64,000 bases of DNA from contig CM035233.1 of NCBI GenBank assembly GCA_020226215.1, positions 71,925,317-71,989,316 of the forward strand, given 5' to 3'. The first letter of the stretch is position 1; each line of letters opens with the position of its first letter. This DNA comes from Sindora glabra (lineage: Eukaryota; Streptophyta; Magnoliopsida; Fabales; Fabaceae). The position numbers and the translations under genes were made by a program. Shown one piece after another: positions 24,241 through 35,560 of this stretch. The notes below the pieces were generated by a model that worked only from the letters and a program-made list of their open reading frames with translations, ran no database searches and was not told the origin of the DNA.

Positions 24241-26235
24241 AAAAGAAATTACTTAAGGGAATTTCCAATTAAATGTACTAAAATTGTATTTATAAAAAAT
24301 GTTTTATGAAAGAGAGAAGTTAAGCTTACTTGTATTTCCCTCTCAAGCTTAGGAATAAGCTGGTTTAACTAATTTTAGCAGATAAAATTTTATACATTCT
24401 ATCCAATTTTTATAAAATCTATGGCAAAAAAAAAATCCTTTATACACAACAAAATATATATTATTTATTTTTTTAGTATACCATGAAGATCCAATGGATC
24501 TATCCTTATATTGGTGGTGGCGGAAGATGTAGCTCAACTTACAAATTTATAAAATAAAAGATGAAGGAGTAAGTTTGGAACCTAGAGTGTATGCACTTTA
24601 ATAAATATAATGCATTAAGAAATTTATCTCATTCTTACTGATCGAATTTACCTTTCTTAAACCTATATACTTATTCTACATAATTCACATCATAACTTCA
24701 TTAGTAACAATCAATAACTACATAATCATGTATATTCACTTAAGAAAGTACTCATTTCCTTGCAATTATATCACATTCAAATGACATATAAGTAGTGAAT
24801 AGTAAAATAAAAAGAGTAGATTAATCTCCTTATATTCTCATATATTCTTATCTTTTGTAAGAGCATCTTTATCCCTCAAAATCAACTTTATCCTTTACAA
24901 ACCATTATTAGATCTAGTGTTTGAAATGATATCAATATTTTCTTGTTTCATTTTCACAAATATCAATATCAATTAGCTCAATTAATGTAAACGATGCAAA
25001 TATGAATCATAATTGTATTCATTAACACTATTATGCCTCCATTACATGGCTTCAAATAATTTAACACATTAATTATCCTATTTATATCCAACTACAATAA
25101 ACTTCAATGTATGATAGTCATATATATGCTTGAAAGAGGCAAAATCCCTTATTATTATGCTTACAGTTCAATTTCATGATTAAATATACATTAAATGATC
25201 AATTATATTAGTTCTAATGTTAAAACATAAAAATGGGCTAGGGAATTGATTCCAAAATTTCAAATAGGAATTTCATGCCTAAAAGTGAGAAATCACTTAT
25301 AGAAGTGATTTTCGCTTCTTAGAAAAGGGAAAATGCTTTTGGAAGTAATTTTACTTTCTTGAAATGTTTTTAGAAGTAGGAAATCACTTTTAAAAGTGAT
25401 TCCTGATAATATTTTCTGCATTTTAGGTTAGAGAAAACGTTTCTAAAAGCAATTCCTATATGATTACCTTACATTTTTTTAGAAGTTTATTGTTCATTTG
25501 CAAGGAGAATTTCTCCAAATTCAATATTAATATATTATAACACAATTCATGCACTGTTTCATGCAAAAATAACACCATAATCACTAAAATCACCTTTTAC
25601 TTCATACAAAATATCCATAATAAGCAAGATAGTTCAAATTATTCAAAAATAAGTAAAAACTTGAATCTAATTCAATTAATTATGTTCAAACAAGTAAAAA
25701 TGAAAGGAACATTTGCTCGCAAGTTATGGAAAAGGTACTAGACAATGAGTTTAATGGTGAAATTACTCTTAAAGATAAAAAAATTTAAAGGCTAAAGGCC
25801 AAATCTCCTTAAGTTCTTAACTTATCCCACTTTCCTTATTTCCTACCATTGAGTAAGAAGTAGAATTAGGGTAGCTTATAGATTTGAAGTAGAATTTGCT
25901 AGCCCTGCTTAGATGTGAAGATTAGAAAGTTAAAAATGCTTGAGAATTGATTTAAGGAGGTTGAAAGAAAGGAATGATGAGTTGAATGTAAGAAAAATAT
26001 GATAAGGGATTTGGGAGGCTCTTGGTGGTAAAAAGGTTGAAATGTGAAATGTGAAATATCTCATATTATCTTCCTCACACTCTTTATTTATCTTTAACCA
26101 CACTTAACCTTAAATTATACTTATTTATTCGTAATCTTAATTTTCATAAATAAAATAATTTATTATAAAAATAATATATTCATTTCTTAATTATCTCAGA
26201 ATTATTTATTTCCTAAATAAATATTTTATTTTCTC
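24240..26235. other. Intergenic, no gene recognised
   Basis: No supported coding region. 25285-25405 carries two near-identical palindromes centred on AATCACTT/AAGTGATT. The rest is AT-rich. Confidence 0.35.
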
Positions 26236-26490
26236 AATGAGTATAATAATCAATCACTACTTATATTTGATGACAACCATCAACTACTGTGATCATTATC
26301 ATTATCATTTATTACTAATAACCTTTGCCCATTATCACCCATCGCGAATAATTGTTAACTCGCTATTATCATCACTCATTACTAATAATATATGTGAACT
26401 ATCATCTATCGTTGATAATTATCATTAACCACTATCTATCATCAATGATAATGTTAACCACCTCTCACCACCATCTACAATCTTTAATTA
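26236..26490. repeat. CATCAC/ATTATC-rich degenerate simple repeat (copy 2)
   Basis: Short words such as ATCATTATCATTATCA and AACCACTATCTATCATC recur, as in the tails of the repeats at 23218 and 35029. The open frame across it is low-complexity and not a gene. Confidence 0.5.
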
Positions 26491-26730
26491 CTCAATTTTT
26501 TATAAAAATATTTTTAGTAATTTAATAATATTTTTTAAAAATATAAATTACTTAAAATATAATATTATAACATTTATAAAAAATATTTGTAAATAAATTA
26601 AATATGAAAAAAATCACAAGATCAAAATTTGGAATTGCATTTATATAAATATTAAGATACCTAAACAATATATAATTCTGTAAACTAAACATTACTTAAG
26701 AAGAAATTTTTATATGTTTTAATTATAATA

Positions 26731-26885
26731 TATATTTTAATCATAATCAATAAATGAAATATAATTGTCAATTTTATAAAGCACATATTAAAAATTATTT
26801 TTTAATTTTTAAAATATTAAAAATTATAAAAATTAAAAATTATAAAAATTAAAAATTATTATTTATTTATTAATTATAATTAAAA
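26731..26885. repeat. AT-rich element upstream of the PP2C gene
   Basis: Shares AATAAATGAAATATAATTGT and CACATATTAAAA with 23035-23100, and TTAATTTTTAAAATATTAAA with the element at 4030-4200. Confidence 0.45.
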
Positions 26886-27189
26886 ATACATAATATAATC
26901 ACCTCCGGTATGTACACATCACCTACGGATCAAGCCACATCCCATCACCAACGTTTGCGAACTTCGCGTCAGCAAGTATGAACGCGTTAACAAGCTTTTA
27001 ATATTCCGGTCGGCGTTTAGCGAAAATCCCATATTGCCCTTCCCCTAACTACACCCCTCTTTGCTGCGTTCTCTTTGAAAGTATAAAAGTCAAACCTGAC
27101 AACTCACGCAGCGAGGGCATTTACGTCATTCAATTTCAAGCGTAGGTTCCCTTTGAAATACAAAAGGAGGTTACGCGTCAACCAGAAAG

Positions 27190-27345
27190 CATTCACGTGT
27201 CGGTCAAGCAAAGCCGTAAGGCGTGTGGGGTAAACGCCTTCCAGAATCTTATGGTAGATAGATTCACACGTGTCCATCACAAACAGCTTTACCGGTAGCC
27301 ACCGGTACCACGCGCCGCTGCCTGACCCGTTTATATGCCCTTCAA
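27190..27345 (+). promoter_or_regulatory. PP2C promoter with two CACGTGTC motifs
   Basis: CACGTGTC (G-box/ABRE core) occurs at 27194-27201 and again at 27267-27274. At the first site the sequence continues as GGT, so that ACCGAC, the drought/cold DRE core, reads on the minus strand overlapping the ABRE (27199-27204). GTTTATATGC near 27329-27338 is a plausible TATA region about 190 bases before the start codon. Abscisic-acid or drought control is inferred from these motifs only. Confidence 0.5.
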
Positions 27346-27529
27346 CTTGCTCTTTTGTACAGTTTGATCACTTGCAGCAAAGAAATTTGAACAGAAAGTG
27401 CGAGAGAATTCCCAAGAAAGCTAAGGAAAAAAATCTTTTTGTTGCGAAAGGTTTCAGCTTGAAGAATCTGTGTAACACATTGAATTTTAGTGTGGGTCTT
27501 CGTTTTTGTGTGAGAAGGGAAAAACAATT

Positions 27530-29957
27530 ATGGTGGCTGAAGCAGACCTTGTTTGTCAACCGAGCGTCCCTTTGCTGGATGTGCAATATTTTCCTAAAGG
27601 TAGTAATCTTCATCAGATCGAGGAAGCAGCCGCAGCCGCGGCCGCACCTCCGAGTTTTGACCGAGTTCGTGCATCTGAATTCGTTTCCGCCGAGTTACTG
27701 AGTTCACAAGCGGTGAGTGAGTTCTTCAGGAATTTCGACCTTTTCCTTGTATCTGATTTTTCTTGCGTTTTGGATTAGATAGATTGTAATTAATTATAGG
27801 TTTCTGGTAGTTTGTTTTGGCCTCTTATTTTTTACTAGAAATCATCACGTACATAAATTGGGGTTAGATGAAGCCGTGAAGGAACCTGAGTTCTTGGAAG
27901 GTCCAGTAGTGTTATCTTTTTTAAATTATAGGAATTAGAAATCCTTACCCCCCCCCCCTTTTCTACAGGTGCTTGCATTACTTGCTTAATGCTTAATCCG
28001 GTTCCCGTCTATCTGTTTAATTGCATATTTATTTTCATATCAATTATTTAGAAGCCAACGATTAAGGATTTTTTGCTCATGAATATATGATTATATGATT
28101 AGGAACCTTGTAGAACAAATTTTCCATGAATATATTGAAATTGTAAATTTTTTTAACAGTGCTACAAGAGCATCATACTCACATTCCCAAAACTAACTAG
28201 TATTTTATGATTATGACATCCTGCTCTCAGTTTAGTGACCACATGTGTAATATTTTTCAGTGATCCTTATGCCGAATCCACTCCTTGTGCATGTCGTAAC
28301 GTGACTGAAAAACTGAAGGACTGCCATACTTAAATATGAACCGTACATGTCAATGGAATGCATCAATCCCTTTTGTCGTTGTTTTGAAGATATATGGTTT
28401 TTAGAGCGTCATTGGGTTTTTGTGACATGTTGATGAGTGATATGCAATTTGTGCATATTCTTACACCAACTTTTTAAAGATTGCGTGTCACATTGTCTAA
28501 TTTGCAATATACTATCCTTGTGTAGGATTTGAGACCTTCCGACAGAATCTCAGATGAGACGATTGACTTGAATGATCTGCATTTTGTCCCCTGCATCCGT
28601 TCTGGTAGTTTTGCTGACATTGGGCCACGAAGATACATGGAAGATGAACATATAAGAATAGATGATTTGTCTTGTCACCTGGGATCGATATATAAATTTC
28701 CTAAACCAAGTGCCTTTTATGGGGTAATTAACTTTCTGGCCTCTACTTTACATGACCATATAATTTTCAATGATCTTATTTTAAATTTAATTGAAGTTTA
28801 ATATATGACTCAGGTATTTGATGGTCATGGTGGACCAGAAGCTGCAGCTTATATCCGAAGAAACGTGATGAGGTTAATTTTTGAAGATGGTGGCTTCCCC
28901 CAAACGTCTGAAGTCAATACTGTTTTCTTACAAGATGTAGAGAACTCCCTCAGGAAATCATTTCTTATGGCTGACACAGCATTGGCTGATGATTGTAGCG
29001 TGAGCAGCTCTTCAGGAACCACAGCACTTACTGCGCTGATATTTGGAAGGTATTATAATACATCACATCCTGGGTTTTTAGTCTTCAAGAAGTTTTGTTC
29101 CTGCTATGTAATGATGGCGGTCCCAAATTATAGCTTCATTACGTGATGTGGTATACGGCATTTATTTATCAAATTCTGCTTCTCAAGCTTGATTGGGGTA
29201 ATCTCAAATGTCTAATTAATTATTGCCTTTTTATGTCTAATATTACTTGAACGAGCAAATATTTGGATCAACTCTGCACTTAAAATAGTTTTAAATGGGC
29301 AAAATACATAGATACCATGCAACATGAGTGGATTGTAGCTTCCTCATGTGTTTATTGTTTGCTTTGCTGACTTGTTATACTTCTTTCAGACTTCTACTGG
29401 TTGCCAATGCTGGTGATTGCCGAGCAGTTCTCTGTCGTAAAGGAGAGGCAATTGACATGTCTCAAGACCACAGGCCTATTTATGAATCAGAGCGAAGGCG
29501 AGTTGAAGAATTGGGTGGTTACATAGATGATGGTTATCTCAATGGGGTTTTATCAGTTTCTCGAGCCCTGGGGGACTGGGATATGAAGCCCCGGGGCTCT
29601 GTTTCACCTCTGATTGCAGAGCCTGAATTCCGGCAAGTGGTTTTGACAGAGGAAGATGAATTCCTTATCATGGGATGTGATGGTATTTGGGATGTAATGT
29701 CAAGTCAGCACGCGGTCAGTCTTGTTCGGAAAGGCCTCAGGCGGCATGATGATCCGACACAATGTGCCAGGGACCTAGTTATGGAGGCACTACGACTGAA
29801 CACATTTGACAATCTTACTGTTATTGTGGTGTGCTTCTCTTCCCTTGATTACAGTGAGCCATCCCCACCTAGACAAAGGAAATTGAGGTCCTGTAGCCTC
29901 TCTGCGGAAGCTCTTTGCAGCTTGAGAAGCTTGTTGGAAGGCAGTGATAGCAATTGA
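27530..29957 (+). CDS. Protein phosphatase 2C (PPM family)
   Basis: Mn/Mg-dependent Ser/Thr phosphatase. Four exons, 27530-27712, 28526-28723, 28814-29049 and 29390-29957, joined at GT-AG sites in frame to 394 aa. The start is the ATG at 27530-27532; the longer open frame to its left has no ATG. The N-terminus carries seven alanines (33-39). The catalytic domain runs from about residue 80 to 365: RRYMED (96-101), FDGHGG (129-134, metal ligand D130), [10 protein letters not shown] (211-220), SRALGDWD (263-270, D268), MGCDGIWDV (300-308, D303) and FDNLTVIVV (345-353, D346). All metal-binding aspartates are present, so the enzyme should be active. The motif string around [13 protein letters not shown] resembles the Arabidopsis PP2C13/PP2C49/DBP1 group rather than the ABA coreceptor clade A, from memory. 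No signal or membrane segment; a cytosolic or nuclear location is likely. AATAAA occurs at 29977-29982 in the 3' flank. Confidence 0.95.
27950..27958. repeat. Poly-C run in PP2C intron 1
   Basis: Nine to ten consecutive C bases, conspicuous in this AT-rich DNA; prone to length error. Confidence 0.7.
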
Positions 29958-31435
29958 ATGTATATAGAAAACATCAAATAAAAATCCTATTTTGAGAATT
30001 ATCTGACTCTCTTTTTGGCTGCTTCAGTTCAGATGTCAGAAAAGCAGCCATCATTTTTGTAGGTTTGGTTGGCGGCAGGTGTACATAGCCATGGGATGGT
30101 GGATGCGGTGGTGTAGATATGTGTACTGATACATTAATATGTTGTGATTATGGATATTTTTTGGTTCATCTCCATGTCATAATTTTTGCGTTTATTTATG
30201 TATATTGACTATGAATGAAACATTATTTTGCTTGTTATGTCTTCGTCTGCCTGTCTACCATCGCAGGGAGTGAAGGCGAGATATGAACAATTTTGCAAAG
30301 CAAAAAACCACAAGACAGAAATTATAAGTCAAAATGAGCAATTAATTAGTTTATATTTACTTGACGGGCTAAAAATATAAGATATCATTATCAACCACAA
30401 GTAATAAACATCCTCGTCCCATTGCGCCCCGCTCTAATTTATAAAAATTTCAGGAAACATTATTCATTAACGAAGGATAGGGTATTGTTGGAGCATATCT
30501 TTATTCTGATATTTTTTAAACAAGGCTAGTAAGAAAGAGATAGAAATCGTCAATGCTGTCATTTGGGTTGCCCTTATTAAAAGATCCCGTGATTGGAAGG
30601 CAAGTTTGTCAATGTTAAGGAAATTGATAGTAAAAGCATGGATTAATGATAACTCGACCATAATTTAGAGAAACAAAATATTTTAGGGAGTAAAAGCCGC
30701 AGTAAGATGACGGCAGTGAGCGAGAAGTCAAATATTTATCAAACAAAAATAGCTGTAGAAGTACAGAGGAATGATCTACTATTTATAATTCGTTGACTCC
30801 ATAAAGTCAAACATGTACAAAGCTCAACCAAGGGAACCCCATACGTAATATTACGATCAATAAGATGGTGCGCTGTGCATTTATGTCAAATGCGTTCCTT
30901 GTGTAAAAATTGACAAAGGCAATAAATAAAGAGTGCTGAGGACAAACGGCCACATCCTCCTTTTATTTTTTTGGTATCACAAAGCAAGAGAATTCTGCTT
31001 CTGATTTCTGCAGCTTATAGGGAATGAACAAATTATCTAAAGAAAGAGGCCTCCTTTATAGAGAATATGAAGTCTAACCGTGGCTTAGTGTCTTTCTTCC
31101 AGCCATGCATTCTAAATCCATCTTATGAGGCGCCATGAAGCAAATGTACATGAGCCCAAATATGACCCTGTCATCACCGCAGATTGTTGCATTCATCCAA
31201 AAGGAGACGAAAAGCCAAATTGAAACTCATCGAAGTCATTGTTTTAACACTAAAAGGAATATTTTAAACAGGCTAAGTAAAGGTGTAGTCAGCTTCTTTG
31301 TTAAGCAAAGAGAGAAAATGGATAGCTCCATCTTGTTTACATGCTCTGTGTAGAAGTTCTCATAATTGGACGGCAATTTTTATCAATACCTTAAGCCATA
31401 GGAAATTAGTTGGTACAATAACAGGAACATGGATC
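29958..31435. other. PP2C 3' flank and intergenic region
   Basis: The first 250-300 bases probably include the PP2C 3' untranslated region. The plus frame at 31135-31353 (starting ATGAAGCAAATG) and the minus frame at 30467-30661 have no recognisable domain; I do not call them genes. Confidence 0.35.
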
Positions 31436-31479
31436 TATTTTACTGATTTTAAAACAATTTTTTGTTTTTCATAATTTTT

Positions 31480-31770
31480 AAAATAAAATTCTGTTTGGTA
31501 ACTGTTTTTATAATTTATTTTTAAAAAACTGTAACTCTAAATGTATAACTTAAAAATATAAATAACTTTTCAATGTTTTCTCATCTTTTTTTTTTCTATA
31601 TGAAAATTTTGTAATTAAATAAAATCTTTCTTTATTTGCTCCACCAACCATCATTTATGCTTTATTTTTCTTGAATCTGAAATCAATTTTAAAAAATCAA
31701 TTTTTGAAAACAGTTTTTGAAAACAAAAAAGAATAAAACACAAAAATGTATCCAAATGATAATTTTTAGT
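31480..31770. repeat. MITE-like inverted repeat element
   Basis: CTGTTTGGTAACTGTTTTTA on the left matches, imperfectly and inverted, AAAAATGTATCCAAATGATA on the right; internal TTTGAAAACAGTTTTTGAAAAC strings. Same general type as 5756-6100. It sits just downstream of the SRPBCC gene. Confidence 0.5.
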
Positions 31771-31910
31771 GAAAAAAAAAATTAAAGTGTGGGTCAAAAC
31801 CCAAAGGTGGTGACTGTACATTTTATAGAATGATACCCGCACTCAAAATCAGGGAAATAACAAATCAGATGGTTCGTTACCCATTTAGATTGGTGAAAGT
31901 GTCAAGCCAT

Positions 31911-34744
31911 TTAGTAGGTTTTTGCAAACTTTGCAAATCGTTCCAACCCACGTAGAAGCAGACCTTCAAGTAAAGGTTGCAGTGCCTGCAAATAAAATTT
32001 ATGATCAACAGGAAAAATGGATTAGATCAAAGCCATATTAAAATCTGAGAGTAATGATATGAAAATAAAATAGGCCGCTTTTGCTACAAAAGCTTGGTAA
32101 ACAAACTTTGAATATAAAAGTAACAAATTAGGACACAGCCCCTAGTTTGGTCTTTTTCCCATTCCCTAATAGTCTAAGCAACGATGAATCTTCTCCAAAA
32201 GATTACTTCTTTCAGGTTGAGTTCATAAAGATTCCATTTTTCAGTGTTGAGTTGCTTACCGATGCCACTGGAGCCAAAAGTTGGGGAACTTCATATGATA
32301 CTGTCAGCTGTCAAGGACAAAAGCAGGAGTAAGTGCTTGGCTAAAGCTTGGGAAACAGATGAAAACTTGAGGCCAGAAACAAGGGAAACTGGTTGCTGGA
32401 ACAAACTACAGAAAACATTTTCAGGAAATCAATAAAACTGATTCTTTCCCTGTCATGTGATCTATGACATACAGAGAAAGCCGGCACAGGATCAAAGTAG
32501 GAGGGATCTGAATATGGCCATATATGCAAGGCTGGCAAATAAAATTCTAGAATTTTACAAGAAAGAATATAATTCCAAAAAGACAACAAAGATAAACAGC
32601 CAAACAAGATATTGTTTAAGAAGCCTCACTTCTATGACACATGATGATGGACCTTTTGGATAAAATCGAACAGCACCTCTGCCAAGTGAGAAATCAAGCA
32701 ATTAGGATTCTCCAGTGTGTTGAATAATGCCTCCATGCAATAACTAATAACATTTATGCAGTGATTCTTGTAACATGAATATAATGTAGATCAAAAGTTT
32801 AGAACATGTTGACATAGGAATAGGATGTGTCTGCCGCCACTCTGAAAATGGCTCCAAATGGATACTGATATAACTAGCATAATAAATTTCTTAAAGAACC
32901 TTTTAAGATGTCAAATTCTTGATACAGATATATCAGAACAACATATACTCAAAGGGCATTTTCACCACTGATCTTTAAAGCCATAATACTGCTCTGTTTA
33001 ATTTCAGAAGTTATTTTCTGTGGGAAAATCTCGTTTCTTTACACATAAATTAAGGAGTACCATGTGTCTCTATACTTTGTGATTAAAAAAATTATACTCA
33101 GAAACATGGTAGTGGAAGAAAGCAACTTCCTCTTTGAAAAAGGAGTTGTCTACCGTCAAATTTCTTACATTTATCATTGAATATATAAATCATTTTCCAC
33201 TATCTTAATATTTTATAACTATATTCCTACAAGACCTAAATTTTCAACTTGATTATATTTGACACTCCCTTAAGACAAAGCATCCCTCTCCTGTTCTTTG
33301 TTCTATACTCAAAAAAATGCCATGTATGCCAATTGCCAAATTATTAAGCAAAATTTGACAATAGGCTTCATCAAGCGTTGCTTAAGCACCAATCCACAGA
33401 TTAAATATCACATTCTGTTGGCAAAGGAGTCATATTCTGGTTTCTTAAAGAGCTTCATTCCATTAAGTAAATCAAGGTCTTCTATTGTTCATGGACTACG
33501 CATGACAAGTCAACATTGAAGAGCAACAACAATAATACTGGGATAGTCATTCATATAGAGTACACTAAGTGTATGAGAATCGTGTACAATCTGGCAAGTT
33601 GAATACGCTTCACCACAGAAATGACAAAACAGGTCCTAGAATTTCCCAAAAAGAAAAGTAATCATTCATGTAATTCTCCAAAACGAGTATGTCCTTGTAA
33701 GTTACCTGTTAGGAAGACCTTCTAGAGATCGCCAGTGGATTTTCTGATTTGGAATGGGCTGCAAGAAGGCAATATAAGATGAATTACAAGTACCAATTGA
33801 CTCTTTGGGTAAAATAATATCTATTGAAAAGAAGAGATCTTTTCCTGCATATTACGAGCAAGCCAAGAGAACTCTATATCACGACCAAATGCTTTGTACT
33901 TTAACGACCATCGAGATTGGTCTGGCTTGTCTGGCAGTGTCTGAAATGAGTCAAACATTAAGATACGGGGTAAACAGCACAATGATAATGACTCAGAATA
34001 TAGATCTATACAATCAAGTGAAACTGGGGCATAAAAAGTGCACACCTTAACGGAGGAAATGAAAGGCATCCAATGTGGTATGGCTTCACGATCAGAGTAA
34101 CAGTTGTATGCGACGGAGGCAGGAACATCAACCTCCGTCTTAACCCTGCAATCAGTAACATTTTTTTCTACTGAGAGTCGGAAGCTGGATGGCTCAGCTG
34201 GAAGAATCCAGAAGTGCTAAAGCTGACACGAAATTGTAGAATGTCAATAAACAACCCGGTAAAACCACCTAAAACTGTACTATGATTAGCACTCCAATGA
34301 CTGAAATATAAATTATCAAAAGGACATATAGTAGGCGCAATAACAACTTCATAATCCACTCCGTATGATAAAAATGACAAAGAAGCTAATATTATACTGA
34401 TGATACAAGACAAAGCAGTAGTGATCCATCGAAGTGAGGAGGGCAGATTCCCAAAAGATGCAGAATTTCAAAATAAATGGCAGAAAATGATGGAGTTACG
34501 TGCAATCCTGCCACTCCATGACAGGGTAAAAGCGCTTGAAGCCATTGCTGGCGGAGCTTCGGTTCAATGACCCAAATGGAAGTCTAAAGATTAGCTGATT
34601 GAAAGATTTTGCGTTTGAATTAAAGCGTCTGCAACTCCGATTGGGATTGAAGCCAAGTAGAGTGAAATTTGTGATTTTAGAAGAACAATGGCTCAGACTC
34701 TGAGAGGCTGGGCTTGAAACGAAGCTTAATACAGTTGCAGACAT
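31911..34744 (-). CDS. Plastid-targeted SRPBCC (polyketide cyclase/dehydrase-like) protein
   Basis: START/SRPBCC fold proteins bind hydrophobic ligands in a deep pocket; the ligand of this plant plastid group is unknown to me. Seven exons, high to low: 34744-34500, 34145-34046, 33940-33845, 33758-33706, 32678-32630, 32307-32260, 31985-31911, summing to 666 nt and 221 aa. Residues 1-75 are Ser/Thr/Arg-rich with few acids, a typical chloroplast transit peptide. The domain follows: EVDVPASVAYNCYSDREAIP, WMPFISSVK, RWSLKYKAFG, FSWLAR, PIPNQKIHWRSLEGLPNRGA, FYPKGPSSC, LTVSYEVP and the C-terminal helix ALQPLLEGLLLRGLERFAKF. An in-frame ATG 37 codons upstream (34853-34855) would give 258 aa with an acidic start; the inner ATG makes a better transit peptide. 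All junctions are GT-AG except the one between exons 3 and 4, where keeping the frame needs GA-AG. Arabidopsis At1g02470/At4g01650 are the relatives I recall. Confidence 0.88.
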
Positions 34745-34859
34745 TGCGAACCTAGTTTTGCCTGAAAATGGAGGAGAGGTGAGTTGAGACTCCGAGTCCA
34801 CACGCTGTTGTATCGGATTTCTCCGCCTCTGTCTGTGAATGTCGTCATCCAACATGTGA

Positions 34860-35028
34860 TTTTAATCTACGCTTATACAGTCGTTGGACTGTCACCCATT
34901 CATCTCACAGACCAATGATTATCAAAACCAATCATTTCTGAATAGAAGTTGAGCAAATTACTCCAACCATACCGAGGTTATGTCTAATTATACATTAACC
35001 TCACGTTTTTTGGAAATTTGTCTAACTT
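34860..35028. other. 5' flank of the SRPBCC gene
   Basis: Short upstream region; no clear TATA box found by eye. Confidence 0.3.
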
Positions 35029-35560
35029 TCTTTAATGTGGTGCTTGATTAACAAAATCTTTTTTGCATTTTCAAAAATATTTTAAAAGAATATGAGATTC
35101 TCTTATTTGATTCAACTTTTACAAAAATATCTTTGGAAATGTTTAACTTTTACATTCTAATGATATAAAAATATTTTATTAATATAAATGACTATTTAAT
35201 TCATCATTTTATTAAAGTCTTATAATTATTAGTATATTACCTTACCATAACTTATTATGGTTAATCACCATTGGTCATCATCCACCATTATTAATTATTA
35301 CTATCTATTATTTATCGTTAATCACTACCTATTATTAGTAGTTATTATCTACCAGCTCCTATCACAATAACTGTCGTAAGCCACCACCCATCATGGGTGA
35401 TTGTCGTCACTACCTTCTATTCTCAATGGCCTTAATCAATCATCACTCACAATTAATGAATGTTGTTGATCACTGTCGTTAGCAAGTATAGTGGTCATTT
35501 TAGAGCTTCACCATTTAATCACAATCTATAGTTGTCATGAGAAAAAAGCAGCAAGAGCAT
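35029..35560. repeat. Dispersed repeat with CATCAC-rich tail (copy 3)
   Basis: Follows the same order as 23218-23640: AAAATATTTT strings, then TATAAAAATATTTTATTAATATAAAT, then TGGTTAATCACCATTGGTCATC and a long ATCACT/CACCA tail. Confidence 0.5.

Noticed and set aside
27506..27529. Upstream extension of the PP2C protein
   Set aside because: The added codons begin at TTG, not ATG; the ATG at 27530 is the first usable start.
27270..27701. 143-codon plus frame across the PP2C leader and exon 1
   Set aside because: It starts without ATG and is out of frame with the clear PP2C N-terminus.
31135..31353. 72-codon plus frame with ATG between PP2C and SRPBCC
   Set aside because: No recognisable motif, no conserved neighbours and length within chance; could be reconsidered with transcript data.
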